From Chromatiaceae bacterium (GTDB lineage Bacteria > Pseudomonadota > Gammaproteobacteria > Chromatiales > Chromatiaceae): 13,880 nt of DNA. Numbering within the stretch: the first letter of the stretch is position 1; every line of letters starts with the position of its first letter. The stretch is from positions 1 to 13,880 of the forward strand of contig JAEHCY010000145.1 in assembly GCA_016880695.1 (NCBI GenBank), given 5' to 3'. Positions 7,390 to 13,880 of this stretch are shown piece after piece. Under the pieces are notes generated by a model that saw only the letters and a program-made list of their open reading frames with translations, made no database searches and was not told the DNA's origin. A program made the translations under genes and the position numbers.

Positions 7390-8751
7390 ATGTCTGATTC
7401 CGTCAAATACCTGCTCGGGGAGCAGGATATCCCGAAGTCCTGGTACAACATCAACGCCGATCTTCCGGTGCCGCTGCCCCCGGTGCTTCATCCGGGAACC
7501 CTGCAGCCCATCGGTCCCGCCGACCTGGCCCCGATCTTCCCCATGGCGGTCATCATGCAGGAGGTGAGTGTCGAGCGGGAGATCGAGATTCCCGAGCCGG
7601 TACGCGCGGTCTACCGCCAGTGGCGGCCCTCGCCGTTGTACCGCGCCCGTCGGTTGGAGCAGGCACTGGGGACGCCCGCGCGTATCTACTACAAGTACGA
7701 GGGCGTCAGCCCGGCCGGCAGCCACAAACCGAATACCGCCATTCCCCAGGCCTTCTACAACAAGGAAGAGGGGGTCAAGCGGATCGCCACCGAGACCGGG
7801 GCGGGGCAGTGGGGCTCGTCTTTGGCCCTGGCCGGTGCCTTCTTTGGCCTGGAGATTGACGTCTTCATGGTCAAGGTCAGCTTCCAGCAGAAGCCCTATC
7901 GCCGGGCCTTCATGGAGACCTTCGGCGCCCGCTGCATCGCGAGCCCGAGCGACACCACCGAGGCGGGCCGGGCGATCCTCGCCCAGAACCCCAACAGCAC
8001 CGGCAGTCTGGGCATTGCCATCAGTGAGGCGGTGGAGATGGCGGCCAGGCGCGACGACACCAAGTACGCCCTCGGCAGCGTTCTCAACCACGTCCTGCTT
8101 CACCAGACGGTGATCGGGCTCGAGGCCCAAAAGCAGATGGAGATGGCGGGCGACTACCCCGACATGGTGATCGGCTGCACCGGCGGGGGCAGCAACTTCG
8201 CCGGTATCGCCTTTCCCTTCCTCGGGGAGCGCCTGCGCGAGGGCCGCAACACCGAGTTCGTGGCGGTGGAGCCCTCGGCCTGCCCCACACTCACCAAGGG
8301 CCTGTTCGCCTACGACTTCGGGGACACCGCCCATCTGACCCCGCTGGTGAAGATGTATACCCTCGGCTCGGGCTTCGTCCCGCCCGGGTTCCACGCCGGT
8401 GGTCTGCGTTACCACGGTATGGCGCCGCAGATCAGCCACCTGGCCGCGCTGGGCTACATCAAACCGCGTTCCTACCACCAGACCGAGTGCTTCGCCGCCG
8501 GGGTGCAGTTCGCCCGGGCCGAGGGCATCATCCCGGCGCCGGAGGCCAACCACGCGGTGAAGGCCACCATCGACGAGGCGCTCAAGTGCAAGGAAGAGGG
8601 GGTCAGCAAGGCCCTGCTGTTCAACCTCTGCGGGCACGGCCACTTCGACATGCAGGCCTATAGCGACTACGTGGCCGGAAAGCTGGTCGACCAGGCCTAC
8701 GACGAGTCCGAGGTGGCCATGGCCTTGGCCGGTCTGCCATCGGTCGGCTGA
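7390..8751 (+). CDS. trpB2: TrpB2-type tryptophan synthase beta chain (PLP-dependent)
   Basis: 453 residues, longer than ordinary TrpB (about 400) and the usual size for the TrpB2 class. It should join indole with L-serine, or possibly phosphoserine, to give tryptophan, acting in the cytoplasm as a PLP enzyme. Visible signatures are the PLP-lysine motif GSHKPNTA (K113), the TETGAGQWG loop with the catalytic glutamate (E135), and the phosphate-binding GCTGGGSNF (262-270). The N-terminal extension of about 70 residues before [12 protein letters not shown] is typical of the TrpB2 group. A strong ribosome binding site GGGAGGG lies at 7372-7378, 11 bases before the ATG. No trpA, trpF or trpC is nearby. 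TrpB2 proteins lack the usual residues for TrpA contact and are often solitary, so indole salvage or a back-up role is likely. Whether the genome has a normal trpBA pair cannot be seen here. Confidence 0.93.
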   Translation: MSDSVKYLLGEQDIPKSWYNINADLPVPLPPVLHPGTLQPIGPADLAPIFPMAVIMQEVSVEREIEIPEPVRAVYRQWRPSPLYRARRLEQALGTPARIYYKYEGVSPAGSHKPNTAIPQAFYNKEEGVKRIATETGAGQWGSSLALAGAFFGLEIDVFMVKVSFQQKPYRRAFMETFGARCIASPSDTTEAGRAILAQNPNSTGSLGIAISEAVEMAARRDDTKYALGSVLNHVLLHQTVIGLEAQKQMEMAGDYPDMVIGCTGGGSNFAGIAFPFLGERLREGRNTEFVAVEPSACPTLTKGLFAYDFGDTAHLTPLVKMYTLGSGFVPPGFHAGGLRYHGMAPQISHLAALGYIKPRSYHQTECFAAGVQFARAEGIIPAPEANHAVKATIDEALKCKEEGVSKALLFNLCGHGHFDMQAYSDYVAGKLVDQAYDESEVAMALAGLPSVG

Positions 8752-8773
8752 GCCTCGCCTAAGGTCTGTATCA

Positions 8774-8793
8774 GGGGGCGCCCCGGCGCCCCC
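8774..8793. terminator. GC-rich hairpin between convergent trpB2 and the MreB-like gene
   Basis: GGGGGCGCC and GGCGCCCCC form a 9-bp stem around a 2-base centre, or 7 bp with a 6-base loop, 22 bases after the trpB2 stop. Only GTCTCAT follows, so the U tract is poor. Its place between convergent genes supports a bidirectional terminator role. A second small hairpin (8818-8836) overlaps the stop of the minus-strand gene. Confidence 0.55.
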
Positions 8794-8831
8794 GTCTCAT
8801 CGCGCCAACAACGAGATGCTGACCTAGCAGG

Positions 8832-9218
8832 TTAGCTGCTTCGCGAGTGCCGCATGACCTCCGCATCGGAGAGCTCATGCCCGACCCAGACCACCACCTT
8901 GCGGGCCCCGGCGCTGGCCGCGACCTCGCGCAGGACTCGCTCTTCGACCTCCGAGAGGCCGTCCTCGATCATCTCCAGGGGCTGTATCACCACTAGGGGT
9001 GGCGGCGGATACCATCGCCCCTTCTGCAGCTTCTCGACGGCATCATCGAGGGTCTCCTCCGCGACGCTGAGGTTCCCGATCAGCAGGCGCCGGGTGGAGA
9101 AGGGGACCCGGGCGGATACGACCACCTCGCGCTTGGTTTCGAGGTGGCGGACGTGGAACTGGTTGCGGGAAACCCGCACGTACAGGGTGCTCAGGAACAG
9201 GGCGCGCAGCCTGCTCAC
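8832..9218 (-). CDS. Small protein resembling the N-terminal part of MreB
   Basis: 128 residues from a GTG start; there is no usable ATG near the N-terminus and no strong ribosome binding site. I recognise no named family with certainty. The layout follows the first 150 or so residues of MreB: a basic start (MSRLRALF), a beta-rich stretch of about 40 residues, RRLLIGNLSVAEETLDDAVE, then PLVVIQP and SEVEERVLREVAASAGAR-KVVVWVG. MreB has an equivalent run in which a V-E-R-x-x-RE helix and AGAR precede a strand. The nucleotide-binding DLGTANT-type loop is missing from the N-terminal strand, and nothing corresponds to the later MreB subdomains. It may be a non-ATPase relative or adaptor. It lies 37 bases downstream of the MFS gene on the same strand and is probably co-transcribed. 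Codon pattern and length argue for a real gene. Confidence 0.7.
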   Translation of the reverse strand: MSRLRALFLSTLYVRVSRNQFHVRHLETKREVVVSARVPFSTRRLLIGNLSVAEETLDDAVEKLQKGRWYPPPPLVVIQPLEMIEDGLSEVEERVLREVAASAGARKVVVWVGHELSDAEVMRHSRSS

Positions 9219-9255
9219 TCTTGCGGCTCGGGAACCGGCGAGGCAGGGATGGCGG

Positions 9256-10569
9256 TCATCGCTGTTCCGCTCTCAGGGTGAGATTCTGGCAGTGGGTCTC
9301 GCGGATGCGCAGGCTGGCCACGAGGGCCAGGAGCGCAAACCCAAAGGAGAGCCATAGGCCGTTGCGGTAATCGAGGTAGGCGTATTGGCGGACGCCGTCC
9401 ACCAGAGTGCCATTCCAGGTGAGGTCCACCACCCAGCCGAAGGTGGGCTGCATGATGGCGGCGCCCAGGAACAGACCCGTGTTGACCAGGGCGATCGCCA
9501 TGCCCGACACCCCGGAGGGGAGGATCTCCTTGGCGGCGGCATAGGTGACCACGAAGCCCCCGGCCGATATTCCGAGCAGGGCATAGAGAGTGAGTCCGGT
9601 CCAGCCCGGTCCCCAGGGCAGTAAGATCAGGGCCAGCCAAATGAGCGCGGAGGTCAGGGCGGCCCCGATGATTACCGGGCGGCGCAGGCCAATGCGATCC
9701 GATAGCCAGCCGGAGGCGAAGGCGGACATCGCGAAACCCACCAGAGCGAGGGTGGTGTAGAGCGAGGCCTCCCCGCGGGCGAGGCCGAAGAGGTCGCGCA
9801 TCAGGGGCACGCCCCACAACCCGGCGAAGGCGAACAGGTTGCCGGTGATGCCGAAGTTGACCCAGAAACCCGGCCAGGCCTCGCGGTGGGTCAGCACGTT
9901 CCTCAGATCCTGCAACCAGTGCTGCTCGCGTGGGGGGTGGGGCGGCAGGCCCTCCTGCTCGCGGATGGAGGGGAACCCCGCGTCCTCGGGACGGTTACGC
10001 ACCAGGATGAGGGTGAGGAATCCAACCAGAAGCGAAGCAATGCCGGCTCCGACGAACACCTGGCGCCAGGAGAAGAGGCTGAGGATCGCGGCCAGGGGGC
10101 CGGCGGCAACGATGGCACCGAGGTTGCCGAGGAGCAGCGTCAGCCCGCTGATGAAGCCGTAACGGCGCTCGCTGAACCACAGCGTGTTGCTTTTCATCAG
10201 CCCCACGAACACCACCGAGACCCCGAGCCCCACCAGCAGCCGTCCGCTGGCGGCGGTGGAGAAGTCCGGCGCCAGCCCGAAGATCACCGATCCCACCCCC
10301 GCGACCCAGGCGCCGATGGTGACGCTGTAGCGCGGACCCAGGGTGTCGGCCAGCACCCCCGCTGGCATCTGCATGGCGGTGTAGACGTAGTAGTACATGG
10401 CCGCCAGGGACCCAAGCGCCGCCCCGGTGGTACCGAAGGCCGCCATCAGGTCCCCGGAGACCACCGCGGGGGCCATGCGGTGGAAGAAAACGCCCATGTA
10501 GGAAAAGACCAGCAGCCCGTAGAGGGTCCAGCGGACGCGCTCGAAGCGGCGACGGTCGAAATCGGTCAT
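9256..10569 (-). CDS. Major facilitator superfamily transporter
   Basis: 437 residues with about 12 hydrophobic segments. It is an inner-membrane secondary transporter; the substrate is not evident. The loop between helices 2 and 3 carries a motif-A-like sequence GVLADTLGPR (71-80), and the second half repeats it as GWLSDRIGLR (287-296). The central cytoplasmic loop contains VRNRPEDAGFP, common in anion/sugar-acid type MFS carriers, and a stretch HPPREQHW that is hydrophilic. The N-terminus has the cytoplasmic basic start MTDFDRRRFERVRW. Translation starts at ATG 10569, with AGGGAA a few bases upstream as ribosome binding site. It is divergent from the EthD-like gene and is followed by the MreB-like small gene. 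I cannot narrow it to a specific carrier. Confidence 0.92.
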   Translation of the reverse strand: MTDFDRRRFERVRWTLYGLLVFSYMGVFFHRMAPAVVSGDLMAAFGTTGAALGSLAAMYYYVYTAMQMPAGVLADTLGPRYSVTIGAWVAGVGSVIFGLAPDFSTAASGRLLVGLGVSVVFVGLMKSNTLWFSERRYGFISGLTLLLGNLGAIVAAGPLAAILSLFSWRQVFVGAGIASLLVGFLTLILVRNRPEDAGFPSIREQEGLPPHPPREQHWLQDLRNVLTHREAWPGFWVNFGITGNLFAFAGLWGVPLMRDLFGLARGEASLYTTLALVGFAMSAFASGWLSDRIGLRRPVIIGAALTSALIWLALILLPWGPGWTGLTLYALLGISAGGFVVTYAAAKEILPSGVSGMAIALVNTGLFLGAAIMQPTFGWVVDLTWNGTLVDGVRQYAYLDYRNGLWLSFGFALLALVASLRIRETHCQNLTLRAEQR

Positions 10570-10700
10570 GGCGGTTCCCTAGGCGGAGCGTTCGGGGTAT
10601 TGGACACCGATTGGCCCCAATTGCCTAGGAGCCAATGGGGGGCTGCTCCCATACTGCGGTTTCCCCGATTCGGAGTCAGCGCAGCCGCGATCGCTGCAAT

Positions 10701-10729
10701 TTGACGAATAGGGGGTGCGGGAGTAAGTT
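10701..10729 (+). promoter_or_regulatory. Candidate promoter for the EthD-like gene
   Basis: TTGACG (10701-10706, five of six to the -35 consensus), a 17-base spacer, and TAAGTT (10724-10729, three of six). Transcription would begin near 10736, about 35 bases before the ATG at 10771. It lies in the 201-base divergent gap shared with the MFS gene, which also holds a short inverted repeat ATTGGC...GCCAAT (10610-10636). Confidence 0.35.
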
Positions 10730-10770
10730 TCGCAAAAAATGACAAACCCATTTGGGATGCGTTGGCCACC

Positions 10771-11127
10771 ATGATCCGCTTCATTAGCTGCATCAAGCGT
10801 CGGGACGACGTGAGCGTCGAAGAATTCCGCTATTTTTGGAATTCCCTTGCTTTCGACGAGCTCCAGGAGCGGGTGTCCAGGGTTCTTGGTGCCAACCGTT
10901 TCCAGCACTCGTTGACGCTGGCTGTGGAGGCCAACGATCTGATCATGGAGGAGCGAGGCCTCGCCGAACCCTTCGATGGCCTCATCGAATACTGGTGGGA
11001 GCAGGCGAGGGACGTCTTGCGGCTGGCAGAATCCCCGGAGGGCCGGAGTGCCTTACAGGATATGCGCGAGTACCAGGCCCAGTTCGTCGACTTCGCCCAT
11101 AGCCACGCGTTCTTCACCGAGACCTGA
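10771..11127 (+). CDS. EthD-like small protein (dimeric alpha/beta-barrel fold)
   Basis: 118 residues from the ATG at 10771; an in-frame TTG three codons upstream is less likely. The opening MIRFISCIKRRDDVSVEEFRYFW matches the EthD-type ferredoxin-like start: a strand, then a basic turn, then the (S/T)xEEFxxxW helix. The middle holds LEIN-poor, acidic segments and a central EPFDGLIEYWW strand, as in these proteins. The end, FAHSHAFFTE, resembles the last strand and the histidine-containing tail of the family. EthD in Rhodococcus is needed for ether-oxidising cytochrome P450 activity, but most relatives have no assigned function. No P450 or ferredoxin gene is adjacent. The gene stands alone between the MFS gene (divergent) and glcB (convergent). 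Confidence 0.7.
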   Translation: MIRFISCIKRRDDVSVEEFRYFWNSLAFDELQERVSRVLGANRFQHSLTLAVEANDLIMEERGLAEPFDGLIEYWWEQARDVLRLAESPEGRSALQDMREYQAQFVDFAHSHAFFTET

Positions 11128-11195
11128 CTCGCTAGGTACGATCCGCGCGGCCTTTCTTCCCCGCTCTGATCCAACCCCAGGGGCCGGGTCGCAAT

Positions 11196-11231
11196 AACCG
11201 AAACGCCCGGCGGGTGCCGGGCGTTTCGGTT
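11196..11231. terminator. Perfect 16-bp stem-loop, bidirectional terminator candidate
   Basis: AACCGAAACGCCCGGC (11196-11211) and its exact complement (11216-11231) enclose the 4-base loop GGGT. It sits in the 120-base gap between convergent EthD-like and glcB genes, 17 bases beyond the glcB stop. The base of the stem is A/T-rich (AA.../...TT with an internal TTT), so it can supply a short U run after the GC core in both directions. Confidence 0.8.
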
Positions 11232-11247
11232 CCGCTATGCGCGGTGC

Positions 11248-13422
11248 CTAGCGACCAAGGCCGGCCTTGAGCTCCTTGCGCCGGGCGTGCAGTGTGGGCT
11301 CGGTGTAACCGTTTGACACCTCGCGCCCTTTGAAGATCAGGTCTCTGGCGGCGGCAAAGGCGATGCCCCCATAGCTTGGGGCCATGTCGAGGTAGTTGAC
11401 GTCCCCGCTGTTCTGGCGATCCACCACCGCGGCCATGCGCCGCAGGGTCTCGATGACCTGGGCCTCGCTGGTGATGCCATGGTAGAGCCAGTTGGCGACG
11501 TGCTGGCTGGAGATGCGCAGGGTGGCGCGATCCTCCATCAGGCCGACGTCCTTGATATCGGGCACCTTGGAGCAGCCGACCCCCTGGTCGATCCAGCGCA
11601 CCACGTACCCAAGGATGCCCTGGCAGTTGTTGTCCAGCTCCTGCTGGATCTCCTCGGGAGTCCACGTGGGGTCTTGGGCCAGCGGAAGGGTCAGGATATC
11701 GCTGAGGCTCGCGCGCTTGCGCGTGGCGAGCTGTCGCTGCACCTCCGCCACCTTGACCTGGTGGTAGTGCAGGGCGTGCAGGGTGGCAGCGGTGGGGGAG
11801 GGTACCCAGGCGCAGTTGGCTCCCGCCTTGGGATGGGCCATCTTGGTGCTCACCATGGCCCGCATCTCATCGGGCATGGGCCACATGCCCTTGCCAATCT
11901 GGGCGTGCCCAGGGAGGCCGCAGGCGAGGCCGATGTCCACGTTCCAGTCCTCGTAGGCCAGGATCCAAGGCTGCGACTTCATGTCGTTCTTGCGCACCAT
12001 GGCGCCGGCCTCCATGGAGGTGTGGATCTCATCGCCGGTGCGGTCGAGGAATCCGGTGTTGATGAAGATGACCCGTTCGCGGGCGGCGCGGATGCATTCC
12101 TTGAGGTTTACGGTGGTACGCCGCTCCTCGTCCATGATGCCGATCTTGAGGGTGTTGCGATGCATGCCCAGCGCATCCTCGATGCGCCCGAACAGCTCCA
12201 CGGCGAAGGCGACCTCCTCGGGGCCGTGCATCTTCGGCTTGACGATGTACAGGCTACCGCTGCGGGAGTTGCGCACGGAGCCAAGCCCCTTGAGGTCGTG
12301 CAGTGCGATCAGCGCGGTGACCATGCCATCGAGGATCCCCTCGGGGATCTCCGCGCCGGCATCCGTGAGCACCGCATCGATGGTCATCAGGTGGCCGACG
12401 TTGCGCACCAGCATCAGGGACCGGCCAGGCAGGCTGAAGCTGGACCCGTCGGGGGCGAGGTAGGTGCGGTCGGGATTGAGGGCGCGCTCCACCCACCGCG
12501 TGCCCTTCTCGAAGCGGGCGGTGAGGTCGCCCCGCATCAGCCCGAGCCAGTTACGGTAGATGCCTATCTTGTCGTCGGCATCCACGGCGGCGACCGAGTC
12601 CTCGCAGTCCTGGATAGTGGTGACGGCGGACTCGAGCATCACGTCCTTGACTCCAGCCGGGCTCTGCTGGCCCACGGGGTGCTGGCGGTCGAACTGGATC
12701 TCCAGATGCAGGCCGTTGTTGACCAGCAGCACCAGGGCGAGGTCCTCTCCCCGTGGCTGGTAACCGGCGAACTGCGCCGGTTGTGCCAGGCCGACTTCGC
12801 GGCCATCCGCAAGGGTGATCTGGAGCTGCCCGGAGCGGACCCCATAGGCGGTGGCCTGGCTGTGGCTGCCTTGGGCCAGGGGCGCGGCCTGGTCGAGGAA
12901 TCCGGCGGCGTAGGCGATGACCTTTGCCCCGCGCACCGGATTGTACCCGGAGCCCTTCTGCGCCCCGTCCTCCTCGGGGATGACGTCGGTCCCATAGAGC
13001 GCGTCGTAGAGGCTGCCCCAGCGGGCGTTGGCGGCGTTGAGCGCGTAGCGGGCGTTGCTCATGGGCACCACGAGCTGGGGGCCGGCGATGCTGGCGATCT
13101 CTGGGTCCACGTTGGTGGTGGTGACCTGGAAACTCTCCCCCTCGGGCAGGAGGTAGCCGATGTCGCGGAGAAAACCCTCGTAGGCGCCGGGATCATGGGG
13201 CTGGCCCCGGCGCTCCCGGTGCCAGGCGTCGATCTGGGCCTGCAGCGCGTCACGCTTGTCGAGGAGAGCGCGGTTCTTGGGACCCAGCTCGCGGACGATA
13301 TTGCCCAAGGCCAACCAGAAAGCGTTTGGATCGATGCCGGTCCCGGGTGCGATCTCGTTTTGGACCAGGTCATAGAGGGGCTTGGCGACCTGAAGGCCAC
13401 CTACGGCTACGCGTTCAGTCAT
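11248..13422 (-). CDS. glcB: Malate synthase G
   Basis: 724 residues, the expected size of GlcB (about 723 in E. coli). It condenses glyoxylate with acetyl-CoA to give malate and CoA in the cytoplasm, serving the glyoxylate bypass and glycolate use. Conserved residues line up with the known enzyme: R340 in [10 protein letters not shown] (glyoxylate and transition-state binding), E432 in IMDEERRT and D460 in GFLDRTGDE (Mg2+ ligands), and D631 in LMEDRATLR (catalytic base). The block [11 protein letters not shown] and the run [11 protein letters not shown] are typical of isoform G. The frame is open 24 codons further upstream, but the start [20 protein letters not shown] fits the family. GGAGG (13438-13434) lies 11 bases before the ATG. 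No isocitrate lyase, glycolate oxidase or glcC regulator is in the window. The gene stops just before the strong stem-loop. Confidence 0.97.
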   Translation of the reverse strand: MTERVAVGGLQVAKPLYDLVQNEIAPGTGIDPNAFWLALGNIVRELGPKNRALLDKRDALQAQIDAWHRERRGQPHDPGAYEGFLRDIGYLLPEGESFQVTTTNVDPEIASIAGPQLVVPMSNARYALNAANARWGSLYDALYGTDVIPEEDGAQKGSGYNPVRGAKVIAYAAGFLDQAAPLAQGSHSQATAYGVRSGQLQITLADGREVGLAQPAQFAGYQPRGEDLALVLLVNNGLHLEIQFDRQHPVGQQSPAGVKDVMLESAVTTIQDCEDSVAAVDADDKIGIYRNWLGLMRGDLTARFEKGTRWVERALNPDRTYLAPDGSSFSLPGRSLMLVRNVGHLMTIDAVLTDAGAEIPEGILDGMVTALIALHDLKGLGSVRNSRSGSLYIVKPKMHGPEEVAFAVELFGRIEDALGMHRNTLKIGIMDEERRTTVNLKECIRAARERVIFINTGFLDRTGDEIHTSMEAGAMVRKNDMKSQPWILAYEDWNVDIGLACGLPGHAQIGKGMWPMPDEMRAMVSTKMAHPKAGANCAWVPSPTAATLHALHYHQVKVAEVQRQLATRKRASLSDILTLPLAQDPTWTPEEIQQELDNNCQGILGYVVRWIDQGVGCSKVPDIKDVGLMEDRATLRISSQHVANWLYHGITSEAQVIETLRRMAAVVDRQNSGDVNYLDMAPSYGGIAFAAARDLIFKGREVSNGYTEPTLHARRKELKAGLGR

Positions 13423-13736
13423 GACTGCTAAAACCTCCGGTAATGATGTCGGCTGGACCAGGGCGATGCAGCGTGCGGCGAAGGCCCATGGCAACCTCTA
13501 AACATTAAGGACTATCCACCGCGCGGGCAATGGCAAGTGTGCTTGGCACCCTGTCGGAGCCGAGAAACCACAGGGGGAGCTGGGCGCAGTGGGGGCGAGG
13601 GCTGTGGATGGGGCCTGCTGTGGGAGGCGGTTGGTGCAGGTGCCTGGGCAGCAGGGGACGAGGTTCTGGAGTCTCGTGGCGATAGGGTCAGTCCCGCGGT
13701 GCTCCCGCCTCGCCTGGCTCTGCGGGGGGCATGCTC
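13423..13736. other. Divergent intergenic region between glcB and groES
   Basis: No convincing gene. The stretch nearest glcB carries its ribosome binding site and an A+T-rich patch (about 13498-13515, CTCTAAACATTAAGG) that could hold a glcB promoter, although no clean -10/-35 pair was found. The middle (13530-13735) is GC- and G-rich on the plus strand without clear repeats. Short open frames here lack family features. Confidence 0.6.
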
Positions 13737-13764
13737 TTGCAAACCCGGGATTTTGCGTTATATT
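13737..13764 (+). promoter_or_regulatory. sigma70-type promoter of groES(L)
   Basis: TTGCAA (13737-13742), a 16-base spacer, and TATATT (13759-13764) immediately before the CIRCE repeat. Transcription would begin near 13771, inside the operator, so a bound repressor would block initiation. The element does not fit the heat-shock sigma32 pattern (CTTGAA with CCCATNT), which suggests that induction is by derepression. Confidence 0.8.
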
Positions 13765-13765
13765 G

Positions 13766-13792
13766 TTAGCACTCTCGGAAAACGAGTGCTAA
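13766..13792 (+). promoter_or_regulatory. CIRCE operator (HrcA binding site)
   Basis: TTAGCACTC, 9 bases, GAGTGCTAA: an exact match to the CIRCE consensus, including the spacer length. Pairing extends two further bases on each side (TG.../...CA). HrcA bound here represses the groESL operon; heat or unfolded protein titrates GroEL away from HrcA and relieves repression. hrcA itself is not in the window. Confidence 0.96.
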
Positions 13793-13845
13793 CAGCATCC
13801 TTTTGCTTCATATATAAATCAACGAGTTAACGGAGATCGGTAACG

Positions 13846-13880
13846 ATGAATATCCGCCCCTTGCACGACCGAGTGATCAT
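13846..13880 (+). CDS. groES: GroES co-chaperonin, first 11 codons (partial, runs off the right edge)
   Basis: The frame reads MNIRPLHDRVI, the conserved N-terminus of the 10-kDa co-chaperonin, whose next residues carry on in the family as VKR. GroES caps the GroEL ring and encloses folding substrates in the cytoplasm. A GGAGA ribosome binding site lies at 13831-13835, 10 bases upstream of the ATG. The sigma70 promoter and CIRCE element directly upstream confirm the identification. groEL is expected just outside the window. Only the start is visible, so intactness cannot be judged. Confidence 0.93.
   Translation, partial: MNIRPLHDRVI

Noticed and set aside
6886..8643. 585-codon open frame on the minus strand antisense to trpB2 and the flippase 3' end
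   Set aside because: It crosses a gene boundary and the intergenic region, its translation resembles no family, and trpB2 on the plus strand is clear.
11479..13431. 650-codon open frame on the plus strand antisense to glcB
   Set aside because: It mirrors malate synthase G codon positions in a GC-rich gene; the translation is low-complexity (rich in G, V, H, D) and has no domain. glcB is certain on the other strand.
13537..13830. 97-codon plus-strand frame before groES
   Set aside because: It covers the groES promoter and CIRCE operator and has a Gly/Ala-rich translation with no family resemblance.

Overview
The window looks like chromosome of a GC-rich, probably gammaproteobacterial organism. 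The evidence is a CbpA/CbpM pair of the gammaproteobacterial type, a full-length malate synthase G, and a groES gene under a CIRCE operator. A member of the Chromatiales or a relative would fit, but this is inference from gene content and base composition; no rRNA or other marker is present. There is no sign of a plasmid backbone, phage, insertion sequence, CRISPR array or tRNA.

Left block (1-2932, minus strand): a likely operon that reads leftward. It holds a Ycf46-type AAA ATPase, the Hsp40 co-chaperone cbpA, its modulator cbpM, and the start of an unidentified gene that leaves the window. The last two junctions are 4-base ATGA overlaps, which points to translational coupling.

Surface-polysaccharide block (2933-7199, plus strand): a two-domain membrane acyltransferase/SGNH O-acetylase gene, visibly poorer in G+C than its neighbours and carrying a T9 run. 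A roughly 550-base gap without a convincing gene follows, then a GC-rich Wzx/MOP-type flippase that probably starts at TTG. This resembles an eroded or rearranged cell-surface glycan locus.

Metabolic block (7200-11127): a stand-alone TrpB2-type tryptophan synthase beta chain (plus strand) ending in a strong GC hairpin. Convergent to it is a minus-strand pair, an MFS transporter followed by a 128-residue protein that resembles the N-terminal part of MreB. Divergent from the MFS gene is a small EthD-like protein.

Right block (11128-13880): a 16-bp perfect stem-loop separates the EthD-like gene from convergent glcB (malate synthase G, glyoxylate bypass). Divergent from glcB is a well-formed sigma70 promoter with a perfect CIRCE operator, then the first codons of groES. 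The window therefore has protein-folding genes at both ends. I found no clearly new multi-gene system. The best leads are the AAA-ATPase/CbpA/CbpM operon, the MreB-like small protein, and the possible slippage tract in the acyltransferase.
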